From the NCBI RefSeq assembly GCF_028769735.1, contig NC_088169.1, positions 45,909,229 to 45,973,228 of the forward strand: a DNA stretch of 64,000 nucleotides, in the 5' to 3' direction. A program made the translations under genes and the position numbers. Numbering within the stretch: the stretch's first letter is position 1; each line of letters starts with the position of its first letter. Below are positions 51,501-62,310 of this stretch, in pieces. The DNA is from Zonotrichia leucophrys gambelii. Lineage: Eukaryota > Chordata > Aves > Passeriformes > Passerellidae. Below the pieces are notes generated by a model. The model was not told the origin of the DNA. It did no database searches and saw only the letters and a program-made list of their open reading frames with translations.

Positions 51501-52092
51501 CATTATATGAATCTAATTTTTTTGATTTTTTTTTTTTTAGTTTTTTTTTTTGTTTTTTTTGTTTTTTTTTTTTTTTTTTCTGAGAATGAATGAGAAGGTG
51601 CTGAGCAGGACAGGTAGCATTCCTGTTTGCAGTTCTGAATGTCTCACTTAGAGTATGCACATTTTGTTGAAAATTCATCATCTATTCACTGTTTTCTCTT
51701 CACTGAAAACACAAGCATTAAAGTTTGCAATAAAAGTATTGAATAAAAGTATTGTTAGGAGAACAAAAGCCTCAAGGATGTTAAAGAACTGCCAACTTAG
51801 ATATCCTTTATTTTCACCCAGAACTGAACTACTTAAGAGTTCTTTTTAAAGCTTCACAATCAAGTGACTCTTTAAACTTAGAAGATCCAATTCATTAACT
51901 AGTAAATATTAAGAGGATTTTTGTTCTCTAAGTGGGTAACCTCTAATAAAGCCTATAAATACTATAATGAAAGAAAGAACAGAGGTCGAACTACAACCTG
52001 AATATTAAATTGCATGTCTTCCTCAAACAGCCTTTTTTGAAGAGGTTTAACTGGAGGAGCTTGTAGAGATATACAGAGCTGAGAGTTTTGCA
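48529..52092. other. Intergenic with low-complexity tracts
   Basis: AT-rich non-coding DNA. It contains an A-rich CAAA-type tract at 48811-48925, a short (TA)n at about 50434-50450 and a long T-rich tract at 51516-51579. Open frames of 82-134 codons derive partly from these tracts and have no recognisable domain. Confidence 0.6.
51516..51579. repeat. Poly(T) tract (poly(A) on the minus strand)
   Basis: About 64 bases that are nearly all T, broken by a few G and A. No recognisable retrogene body lies to its right on the minus strand, so it is listed as simple sequence. Confidence 0.85.
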
Positions 52093-52234
52093 TTTCGCAG
52101 TCACAGACTAGACTGAGTTGGAAGGAGCCCACAAGGATCATAAAGTCCTGCTCTACAGTAAATGGTCCATAGAGGGATCAAACTCACAGCCATGGCATTA
52201 TGAGCACCATGCCCTGACCAACTGACCAAATCTC
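52093..52234 (-). mobile_element. tRNA-derived SINE with CR1-like tail (TguSINE1-like)
   Basis: Read on the minus strand, the head GGTCAGTTGGTCAGGGCATG followed by GTGCTCATAATGCCATGGC and GAGTTTGATCCC is clearly tRNA-like, closest to tRNA-Ile: an A-box-like TGGTCAGTTGG and a B-box-like GAGTTTGATCC, with an anticodon region CTCATAATG that corresponds to CTAATAACG. After a short spacer comes a CR1-type 3' end (GATCCTTGTGGGCTCCTTCC, then AACTCAGTCTAGTCTGTGACT). This head-plus-tail design is that of TguSINE1, mobilised by CR1 machinery in songbirds. It is diverged in both promoter boxes and is probably inactive. Confidence 0.85.
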
Positions 52235-52887
52235 AGGGTTTCTTCATGTCCTTGTGGCAGTGCTAAATCAGAGTGAATAACAGAGTGATTTTTTTTCATT
52301 CATCAATCCTCAAAAGAAGAAAGCTCAAATGAAAAATTAGACTAAATTAGCCTAACACTAAATGAGTAACCTGTGCAAAGGAAATAAGCAGCCCACACCC
52401 ACCAAATCCTCTCTACTGTTTTGAGACTTTTCCAGGTAATATTTTAGATATCTCTCTCAATTCAGGAATATTTCAAAATATTTGCAAGTATACTTTTTTT
52501 GAAAATAAATATTTTTTGAATAAATGAGGCAGGAAACTTTCCTTTTATCTGAATGCAACAGTGACTGCCTTCAAGTCTGAAATGAGGATGAGTTGTAGTA
52601 CTCCTATAATTCCAACCTAGCTATTTTCCATAGAAGTAACTGACATCCCTTCAAGTCATTCAAGATAAAAAATAGTAGGTTGTGACAGCTCATGCTGAGA
52701 TCCATAGATTAATATATTTGGACACAGCTAGACCTTTGTGACTTTGTTTTCCATCCGTTTGAGATGGAATAAAACAACTAGCACTTATATTGCTCAGTAC
52801 TTTTCAATGGCCAAAAACCCTAGACTTATCCTACAGAGAGGCAACTTCCCAAAGATTTTAGATTCCTAAAAAACATTTTCAAATGAT
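52235..52887. other. Intergenic, no gene recognised
   Basis: AT-rich non-coding DNA between the SINE and the next LTR. Nothing recognised. Confidence 0.6.
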
Positions 52888-52893
52888 AGCTCC
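52888..52893. repeat. Target-site duplication AGCTCC, left copy
   Basis: Six bases before the LTR start match AGATCC at 53280-53285 in five of six positions. A 6-bp duplication is usual for ERVK/alpharetrovirus-like integration. Confidence 0.7.
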
Positions 52894-53279
52894 TGTGGCA
52901 GCAGCTCTCTGGCCACAAAGATCAACACATAACTTTCCCAGGCCTTTCTGGGGAAAGTCTGTGAGAAGATAGAGAAAAGAATGAGTAACAATTATTATCT
53001 TCACTTGCTGCTCCTGGTATTGTGAACATGTGAAATGTGTTATGGAGCTTGTTTACCAAAGGGTGGTTTCTTCATTAGCCAGTAGTGATGGTGTTTGGAT
53101 TGGAGGACCAATCAGGTCCAGGTGTATTGTCTATAAAATTGTATTATCCAGGTGTAACTGTCTATAAAAGCAATGGGTTTCTTAACAATGATATAATATA
53201 ATAAAGAGATTTATCAACCTTCTGTGAATCATAGAGTCAATGTTAATTATTACCTGGCTGGGGGCCGGCTGCAATGACA
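52894..53279 (+). mobile_element. Solo LTR, ERVK-like (386 bp), with duplicated TATA segment
   Basis: Starts TGTGGCAGCAGC and ends GCAATGACA. It has the layout of a short retroviral LTR: U3 with GGAGCTTGTTTACCAAAGGG and GACCAATCAGG (a CCAAT box), TATAAAA at 53132-53138 and again at 53163-53169, poly(A) signal AATAAA at 53200-53205, and a U5 ending TACCTGGCTGGGGGCCGGCT before GCAATGACA. The flanking hexamers AGCTCC/AGATCC agree with ERVK integration. The two TATA boxes sit in a roughly 30-bp tandem repeat (CCAGGTGTA at 53118 and 53148). No internal viral genes are present. Confidence 0.88.
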
Positions 53280-53285
53280 AGATCC
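53280..53285. repeat. Target-site duplication AGATCC, right copy
   Basis: Differs from the left copy AGCTCC at one base. Confidence 0.7.
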
Positions 53286-56200
53286 TACAAAGACTACTGA
53301 CAAATTTTGCTCAGATATGATCAGATATTATTCCAAATACTGAAAAGATGGTATGAAGTCATTGTTCCTTAAAAAGGAATAGAATAGAATTTTCTCTAAA
53401 ATAGAATTTTCTCCATCAAATTAATAAACTCAACTCTATTGCTGCTTCTGTTAATTCAAGAGTACTTTATCTTTGCAGGAAAAAATGAATGGCAATTATT
53501 TCAAAGATTATGTGTTAAGGAAGATATAGTGATGAATAGGATGCTGATTATATGGAATCTGCTTTAGAAAGAACTCCTGTGAGCTATGGCCATAGAAAAT
53601 GACAATTATATCATCTTGCCAGATAGAGATGATCAGTTATGAAGAATAACAGATTAATGTTTTCATGCCCCAACTCCACTATTTGTCCATTCCTTCAAGA
53701 TCACATGGTTAAACTTGGAAATGGAGACTAAAGATGTAGATGTATTCAGTAAATTGATGGATTGCTAAAGCCTCCTGGAAGCTTCCCTCAGGATCTAGGC
53801 ATTAATGCAAAGTAAGGTTTATAAATGTCTAGATTCTAATATTATGGCAAAGTGCAGGGATTTAAATTTGGGCCATATACTTTTGAATCAAAATTTTTAG
53901 AAATCAGTCTGGAAAGAAGAAAAGATTTATTAAATAAAGTCCTTAAAATATGTGACATGATTTTCAGTCATTCTACTAATTTCCATTTTTAAATAATAAC
54001 TGTGTTCCAGTGATGAGGCGAGTTTAATCTAGAAAAAGAAAAGGGAAGTAAGGAAGAAGACAGGCAAGGTGATTCTGATACATCTGAACGAATATTATAG
54101 AAGATTTAACAAGAGCAGTGATTTAAATGATAAGGAATAGATGGCTGCTACCTCACTTGAATATTCTGAAATGCTGAGGTACATTAAACAGCAGAAAGCT
54201 GCATTGCTTTTGATTTTCCTTTTTTTTTTTTTAATGACCAGAGTTTAGGTGACAGATTGCAAGCTTGAAGATATTATAAATGTTCTCTGACGTGGGTGTC
54301 ACAAAATGTATAATAAATGCTGCTGTTAACTGCAGGGAATGGGCACTGCTGGAGAAGATGCAACCACACAAATGGATAGTGTCCTGACATGAGACAATTT
54401 CCAGGGTAGTTCTCATACAATATGAAATTGTTCCCCAAATAGATGAAGGTGAAAGTAGCTTAAAGATACTAAGGGATGGAATGTAGCCCTTTTTTGTGTC
54501 TGGAGAACAATGTTTTATTCTGTCCCTTAACTCCAATAGTGTGTCTATGGGGTCCTACATTTATTTATTAATTTAGCTAGGATGTTGTGGAGATGTAATG
54601 GTAGATGTGATGTTAGCAAAAAAGGAACTGTTTTTTCTGTCTTTGTAATTTTGGGTACAGAATTTGATTACCCAGTAAATATTATCAATTACCATGTGTA
54701 CCAAATAAGTCATTCACTAAAAATCATCTTTTATATCTCATTTAATATGATACAACTGGGATGCAAGCATAAGTGGCATTATTTTATTTTTAAGTAGCTT
54801 TGTTTTGTACATTTGGGAATAAAGTTATTTGGTAGGACTATCTTACTGATGGGCTTTAAACGGAGACAAGAAAAATTAATTTTATTAATGAAGAGAGAAT
54901 GGCAACTTGAGAGGAGGAAAATTAAAACTGTACAAATCATTCTTTGCCATAAGATCTATAAAAAAGAAGAAGAAAATTTTCTGAAAGCTGATGTCTGAAA
55001 ACTGAAAAAGTTTTTTCAAGTTTGAAAGTAGCAACATGCAGCTTCAGAAAGTTTTTAATCTTGGAAAAGAAACAGAAAATTATTTCCCCTTCTCATGATA
55101 AAATACAGGAAACAAAGTCTCTGTATGGATGAAAAATTAATTTACCTTTTTCCTGCAGTAAGTGAAGGTGTATCCAAAGTTCATTACAACAACCAGTATT
55201 AATATATACGAGTGCTGATATGATTATTCAAAAAAATATGATTTCTGGGAGTAAGATGGTGTGTAGTGTACAACTTTGCCTCATACATACAGGACTATGT
55301 CTTGCAATGGCAAGAAGTGGCAGTCCTTGAGGAAAGAATGTCTTGTGTCTATCTCAAGATGTTTGTCAGACAATGATTAATATAAAATTCTTGTTTTTAT
55401 TAGTTTGAGCTGGCCATCACCTCTGCTAACATTGGCAAAATTATACCACTTTACACAACATTCTTCTTTGCACATCAAAAGCATTTTTAAATTGATTTAT
55501 CTATTTCTAATAGTTTTTAGAGAGACAGCATTGGAATAAATCTGAAATTTTCTGAGCAGTGGTAATTAAAAATAAAATATATGTACCTCAGGCTCTAGGT
55601 AAATGTGTTTGAATATTTTCAGCTTGATCAACACCTTTGCAGAGGGATGTAATAAACTGTGGAATTTGCAATAATGCATTGCAATTTTCCTTTTTCAGTT
55701 CAGAGAAAATTATCATACAATTCAATCTTTCTCAATAAGAAACTTTAAAAATTACAATTGGCAAACTTTAAAGAAAAGTTCAAGACATTAAAAAAAATTT
55801 AAAATCCCAAACTCTATCTGTAATAACTTTAAGTAAAAACATACTAATAAAAGAAGTTTGATGATTTTTTCTTTTAAGGTTGAAACTGTAATTTGAATTA
55901 TATTAATATCCAGATATACTATTCCTGCAGCTGCTGCCTATAGTAATAAGTGACCAAGAATTATTTCTCCATGTAAGTAAAAGATCCAGACCTCTAGCTT
56001 GTGTATGTCTTTTTATTCTGAAATCTGAGTGACATAGAAAAAGAAGACTGTGAAAAGCAAAGAAAGTAATTGATTTTCTAACTTTGTAGTTACATAAAAA
56101 CTAGGGTGGTTTGACTAAGTTATGGGGAAACCATATTTGCTGAGGTAAAATGGATATAGACTAATTTTTTTTTTTTTTTTTTAGAGAGATAGGCCTCTAA

Positions 56201-56314
56201 ATCTGTTTCAGGAGTTATATATTAGTCCATGCCTCTTATTTTCTCTTATGTTTGTTATGAAGAAGGAGCCCTTGCTGGTTCTCAGGAAGGAAGGTACAGC
56301 CCCAAACAGCACAG

Positions 56315-56427
56315 GAAAAAAAAAAAAACAAAACAAAAACAAACAAACAAAACTAAAAACAACCCAAATAAACAAATAAATAATCCAAAACTAAAAACAA
56401 CCCAAATAAACAAATAAATAATCAAAT
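56315..56427. repeat. A/C-rich simple repeat with 38-bp tandem duplication
   Basis: An A-run and (CAAA)n are followed by two copies of a 38-bp unit beginning CTAAAAACAACCCAAATAAA (starts at 56353 and 56391). Confidence 0.9.
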
Positions 56428-57412
56428 ACTTTAATAATAAGACAGAAAGAGGAAGAAAAATAGGGGCAGCAAGTAAATTTTAACAAATTTTATCTTCCTT
56501 CAAATTCTGAGAACTTGATTTTGTGCATCATCAGGACACTGGATCAATCCTCTTGCAGCACACTGTGAATTGCCTATCCACGAAGGGGTTCACCTTCACC
56601 CCTGCCATGGCTCCTTACATCTGATATAAGAAAAATTTATGCATCTTGTCTTGACAGGAAGAAATCTGGTCCTTTCTATGTCTATGAGAACATGTCTAGC
56701 TACACATATCTAAGAACTTCACAGAGGAACAACAGTTATCCAGGGTGTCCCAGCGCATTCCCTTACTGTTTATACTGGGGGAGAGTTGCACTCTGGTCAC
56801 ACACTGTTATGCAGGCTTTCCAAGCCCTAAGTACAAGCCTCAGTAGACCAGATATGGGTTGCTCAAGGTCCTAAATCCTCTAATACAATATCTTCCTTAA
56901 GACTTTTAATACAGTCTCATTGCTTGCATTGGTGGTTTTATGAAGATCAGGACTTGTAGGTTTATATTCAAAGTGTTAACTCCACTGTTTAACTCCACTG
57001 TTTTTGAAGATTTGTAGCTCTTAATGCTTGATTTGGGGATGAGTGGTTGTCCTAATATAAATTTTTTGTTAGCAAAGTCAGTGAGCCTGATCAGTCAGAA
57101 ATGTAGAACTGTCCTTCATTTATAAGTCCCATGAAATGCCTGTGTGTCTGAAAGTGGAAAAAGTTTTACTAAAAAAGTGAAATGGTACTGATGCGCAGTT
57201 CTGCTCATGTCTCTGCTTGATGATTCAATTGCTATTCTTGTTCTTCTATGAACAATGAAATAATAAATCTGTCCACATAATGAAATCCAGACTAACCAAT
57301 TCTGTTCTAAGAAATGTTAAGACTTTGTTAATTTCAGACCATTTCTAGGCATCTGCTTACTATTGGTGATTCTGTCAAAGAAGAAAAAGGAAACTGGTAG
57401 ACTTCTGAGTCC

Positions 57413-57532
57413 CTTTGTTGCTGCTGTTGTTGCTGTGGTTGATTGGTTGGTTGGTTTGGGGTTTTAAGGGTGGGGTTTGTTTGGGTTTTTAGGGTGGATT
57501 GGTTTTGATTTTTTGTTTGCTTTGTTTTGTTC
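57413..57532. repeat. T/G-rich simple repeat
   Basis: Runs of TTG, GGTT and GGGTTTT. On the minus strand this is the same A/C-rich CAAA/CCAAA type seen elsewhere in the window. Confidence 0.85.
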
Positions 57533-57537
57533 ATAAA

Positions 57538-57850
57538 GAATCACAGAAATAAAGGCAATGTAGAACAACTTCCCACTCATACAGGAGCTACTGCCGGTAC
57601 AGGACCAGTTCAGCTTTAGCTTTGTCTAGTTGACTCCTGAAAAGTTTCAAGGATCAATGTTCTGCAACTTCTTTGGGCAACATACTCAGATTTAATCCAA
57701 ACTCCTACTGCAAAAGTCTTTTTCTACTGTCCAAACATCCAAACTGGGATCTGTAGATGTTATCCATCTTTATATCATACTCTACAACCAAGAGGAGTTT
57801 GCTTGGCACTATCTTAGCAGCTCTTTCAAACTGTGGTAGGAAACTATTAG
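57538..57850 (-). mobile_element. Diverged CR1-like LINE fragment
   Basis: On the + strand, AAGAATCACAGAAATAAAGG, ACTCCTGAAAAGTTTCAAGG, AATGTTCTGCAACTTCTTTG and CAACCAAGAGGAGTTTGCTT keep the order of a reversed CR1 3' UTR, but with many substitutions. It is older than its neighbour at 58010, which lies head to head with it. Confidence 0.6.
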
Positions 57851-58009
57851 ACTATTTTGAGCCTCCAGTGCTCAGTGCAAAATATGTCAGGTATTCAAGG
57901 CCCCTGACAGCGTGCATGATCTGCTGACGATAACCATTGAAGTGTGGCCCAATCTGTGGTTTGCCATCTTCCCAATTAGAATGTTTTACTGCTTTATAGT
58001 TAGTGCAGT
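57851..58009. other. Short spacer between two CR1 fragments
   Basis: Nothing recognised. It separates the minus-strand and plus-strand CR1 pieces and may contain their worn 5' ends. Confidence 0.5.
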
Positions 58010-58287
58010 ATGCATAGGGACAGGACTGAGGGCAATGGTTTGAAACTGAAAGACAGCAGGTTTAGATTAGATGTTAAGAAGAAATTCTTTACTCAGAGGG
58101 GGGTAAAGCACTGGAACGAATTGCCTAGAGAAGCTGCAGATGCCCCATCCTTGAAAGTTCAAAGTCAGGCTGGACAGGGCCCTGAGGAAACTGTTCTAGT
58201 GGCTGGCATCCCTGTCCATGGCAGGAGGATTTTAAATAGATTATCTTTAAGGTCTCTTTCAAACCATCCTCTGATTCTGTAATATTC
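58010..58287 (+). mobile_element. CR1 LINE fragment, 3' UTR
   Basis: Canonical sense order: GGACAGGACTGAGGGCAATG, TTTAGATTAGATGTTAAGAA, GAAATTCTTTACTCAGAGGG, GCACTGGAACGAATTGCCTA, GGCTGGACAGGGCCCTGAGG and the tail CTGATTCTGTAATATTCTCA. The 90-codon frame at 58010-58282 is incidental. Confidence 0.94.
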
Positions 58288-61200
58288 TCATAGAAATAGA
58301 TGCTAGTGGTAACTTATTTGCTTGAAACAAATTTATACACACAGAATATAGAAATTAGCATTTCAGTAGTACCAATGTCTACAACCAAAATTAAACTTTA
58401 TCTAGCAGTGAATGATAGCTTGGCAGTGTTCTGTGGCTATTTATGTAAACACAAGAACAAGTCTGTAAGATTTCTTTGGTATGTTTATAAAGGCTTTAAT
58501 GTATTTCTTCATACAGTAGTGCCAAGTTTAGTAACACACTGGCATACAAAATAAGGTAAAGTCAAACAATTTAGCAGAATTTAATAATATTATTTATAAC
58601 TTTATTTATAACTTTAATTTAAATCACAAATATACAGTATATCTCTGGGTCAGACGTCTTTTTCTATTGGACCCTTTGCATGTCTAGAGGATCTACAACT
58701 GAAAAAAAAAATCAAAAACCCCAAAAGATCCTTGTTTGAAAGAAACCTCATTTTTTTAACCCCTCAAAATATTTTAGAAGACTGATCTTTTTCTGTGACC
58801 TTTCAGCACCATGCACAAAATTCAAGTTTCTGGCATTTAATTTCTGATAAATTTCTTCCTACTATCCTAACAGCCAAATACTAAAGTGTGTATTCTGGCA
58901 AGGTTTTTGTTTTAATGATGTTTGCTCTAATTTAAAGTGATATACATGCACTCAAGGAAGCTCCCTGAATCCAAGAGATCTGGAAAACATTAAAATTAAA
59001 ACAAATATTTATGAACAGTTTTTAATCAAATATTTAACTGAACAAATATTACCATGAGTGATAGCAATAAGATGTATTTTTAACAAGTATGTATTTTTGA
59101 TTTCTGCATATATGTTTGATGACCCATTGAAAAGCCAATGGACTGCAGTCTTGATAAGAAGTTCATCTCGTTTCACACACTTGACCCTGTCAGCCCACTC
59201 TACTGTTTCTGCACATTAATTACCCATCTGTAAAAGAGAAATAATAAAGTATCTTTAGCTTCTAGGTCATCAAGTACATGAATATTAAAATAATTGATAA
59301 TATGTTTTTCTGATAGAGATACAGCAATATTAGGAATTTAGATGGACTATATAATATATTTGAAATATAAGAAGCTGTCATGATTTATGATTGTTGAAGG
59401 GCTGATGGCATTTATAATTATTTTTTTTTTTTTAAGTGAGGGTGCAGTAAAACTTCAACACTGATGAATGATACTGAATGAGGTATAATCCTCATCCCAA
59501 GCACCATATCATGGCTGAACCTAAGTGCTCTTTGAATGTCCACTTCAATTAAAGTCCACTAAAATAAATAATTTCTCAAAAGAGTCTATAAATATTTGTT
59601 GCAGTAACCTCAAAATCTATTTGTGGAGAAAAAGAACACATAAATTTATGGACCTAAGAGTTTATTGACAGCCCAATAAATATTTTAACAGAATGATAAA
59701 AATGCAGCAATTATAATAAATCCTGTTACAATAACACTATCCTTCACAGTCTTAATTCATATAGAAAAGGCCCCCAAAAAATACTCTCATATTATTATAA
59801 ACACTAATATCAATTGCCAGATTAGGCCAAGGCGAGTTCAGGAAAGCCCTGAGTGCCTGCACTGTCAGGTCAATACAAAACTCATGACTTTTTGGCTGCT
59901 AATGGTGGACTTATTTACTTGTCTATAACAAAAACTATGTGGACCTATTTTTAAACCAGTTCTTGCAAGCTTGTTTACTTCCTCATGTGTCTGGGCAATC
60001 ACCTATCCAATTTTAATGTGCAGATGCCCATTTTTGCTGATATATTCAGCTTTCTTTCAGCAGAATTTGCATCTCATGTCTTTATTTATTAATAGTAAAG
60101 TCAAGTTTAGATGAAAAAAAATGGAGAGAAATCTAATTATTTTGAAAGAAAAGGAACTCTAGGGGAAGCTGAAAGACAGTAACATTTCAACAGTGCACAG
60201 AATTATAAATAATTTTGGTTTTTAGACAATTAATTTTGACAGAGCACGTAGACTGTTTTCCCTTGTGCAAGTCAATAATATCATACTCCTTTACAAGAAA
60301 CCCTCTGCTAGGCTTTTTGGCACCATAATGTAGAAAACAGCCTGGTATTATTTTAGGAAGACATAATCTCTACACAAATTTGCCCAAGTTGTCCTCTCCA
60401 AGAAGACACCAAACAATTGACCCTGGAAAAGAGGTGTTTTTTCACAGTTAAATCTTTATTTTTGCTAATGAGAATCTCATCTATTTTCAACAACTGTAGT
60501 TCTAAGGTAGTTTTTAAAAGAAAAAAAAAAAAACAAAAAACCAACAAAACCAAAACATTTAAGAAACCTGTTTGGTTTTTTTATAAGTGAGTGGCAAGCT
60601 GCAGCACTGCCAGGTTTATCTATGTATTAGCTCTATATCTGTCTTGGTTTAGAGAATGAAGCTGGTTGCTTGAACAACATTTGCACATGCTGTTCAAGCA
60701 TATAGTCCAGGAACAGCTCATCTGTTTTTTAGGCAGGTTTCTCTCTCTCTATGTTTTCTTGTTGAAATTGTTCTACAGTTTATGACCAGCTGAGCACCAG
60801 CTGTATGAAGACATGAACCTGTTTCCCAGCCTATGACTGAAAGTTTTAACAAAAAGCTGCAGAATTGGTGCTTTTCCTAGACTCTTTTTAGTGATATGAA
60901 AATTTATTTAAATAACTGGAGCAGAGCCAAGGTCACAGTACAGGACTTTTTTGCACTGTAAGCTTAAAAGGACATTTTACTGGTATATAGGAAGCCTTAA
61001 TTCATTACAAATTGAAAATTAAATAAAAGGGGTTCTTCTTTGGCCAATAGTCAAAGTAGACAAATTTAACATATAAAAGAGATTGGTTGAGTGAGAACAT
61101 ACATTGCCTGACACTTTTTAACATTTAGGATCTATTTGTTGAAAGGTTTAGTGTGTAACTAATGCAACAAACATATGCTTATGGCAAAGAACTTAAATCC

Positions 61201-61326
61201 AAAGATTTATTTGTGCCACCAAAGACCTTAGCTCTCCCTCCCGAGACCATCTCATTTTTCACACTTTTTGAGTGTTCATTTAATCCCAGACTACATATTT
61301 AAGATAAAGAACAGGCTTCTAGTTTA

Positions 61327-61410
61327 AGAAAAACCACAAAACCAAAACCAACCAGACAAAACCAAAACAAACAAACAAAACCAAAACAAACAAGCAAAAC
61401 TAAAACAAAC
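61327..61410. repeat. A/C-rich (CAAA/CCAAAA)n simple repeat
   Basis: Repeated ACCAAAAC and CAAAC units over about 84 bases with few interruptions. Confidence 0.85.
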
Positions 61411-62191
61411 CTGAAACAATTCCATATTATTCTTATAACTGGAACTCTACATATTCTTTAAATCTACACAATCCTCCAGTGCCCTTCTACTCATCCTGGT
61501 ACCCATAAACAATCACTTTGTCATGTGAGATACGTGCTCAGTTTTCTGATATGAAAACAACACTTGAGTTTGCTCAGTACTATTATTTCAGACATTCTTC
61601 AGTGAAAGAAAGCCATAAGATTTTATATTTACATCTTAGAGCTGTAGCACAGCACCCTAACATAGATGTGGCCTGTTTCCTCCAGAAGATACTGGCCCTT
61701 GGCTTGCAAGTGTGAAGAAATAGCCAGTAGAGTTCACGTACCTGAAAGTGTAATTTAACTTTTTAATTTCATTTAAGAAAGAAGTGTGAACAATTAGCAG
61801 ATATTTAAATTAGGAAAGTAGCTCAGGCATCCTTAAATGCAAAAGTATGTTACTGACACTAATTTCAGTATCTTCAATGGTCAAATATTTGAAGAAATAT
61901 TTGCAGAATAATCCACCAAATGATCAAACCAATTTTGGGGATAATGCTGCAGATTCTTTGATGGATGTTTGCATTTATGGAGTGATTCCCATGTGACTTG
62001 AGTGCCACTTAGTAAATCAGATAATTTATTTCAGAAATGACAGCAAAATCTTTCAGGTCCTCTTAAGCTCTTATTTATTAATTTATTCTTTGATTTTTTT
62101 CTTTATTTTTAAAGGTTTCAGTGATTCGAATTAAACTGTCCCAAGCTCAGTTTGGAAAATTTTATTCTTTTTTTCTGTCTTTCAAATTTTG

Positions 62192-62310
62192 GTAGGTTGG
62201 TTGTTTTTGTTTTTGTTTTTTTTTTTTTTGGTTGGTTGGTTTGTTTGCGGTTTTTTGGGGGGACAGTTTTTTTCTTGTGTTATTTTTTTTGTTTTGTTTT
62301 GATTTGTTTT
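62192..62310. repeat. T/G-rich simple repeat
   Basis: TTTTTG, GGTTGGTT and GTTTTG runs; the minus-strand reading is the same A/C-rich class as at 61327. Confidence 0.85.

Larger units (their letters stand above)
53286..57537. other. Intergenic with low-complexity tracts
   Basis: AT-rich non-coding DNA. It contains a T-run at about 56166-56182, an A/C-rich tract with a two-copy 38-bp tandem at 56315-56427, and a T/G-rich tract at 57413-57532. The region 56500-56880 is less AT-rich; a GTTTATACTGGGGGAGAG segment at about 56768 recalls the TATA region of the ERVL-type LTR, but too little else matches to call it. Confidence 0.55.

Noticed and set aside
51236..51681. Open frames of 115 and 134 codons on opposite strands
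   Set aside because: Both depend on the poly(T) tract at 51516-51579, which encodes runs of Phe or Lys.
52093..52234. A functional tRNA gene
   Set aside because: The tRNA-like part has altered A and B boxes, a changed anticodon arm and no closed acceptor stem, and it is fused to a CR1 tail, so it is a SINE.
56740..56800. Possible ERVL LTR TATA region (GTTTATACTGGGGGAGAG)
   Set aside because: A single short match without recognisable LTR ends or other internal segments.
60640..60860. Possible LTR start (TGTCTTGGTTTAG) with a 10-bp-stem hairpin
   Set aside because: No matching 3' end, poly(A) signal or target duplication could be found downstream.
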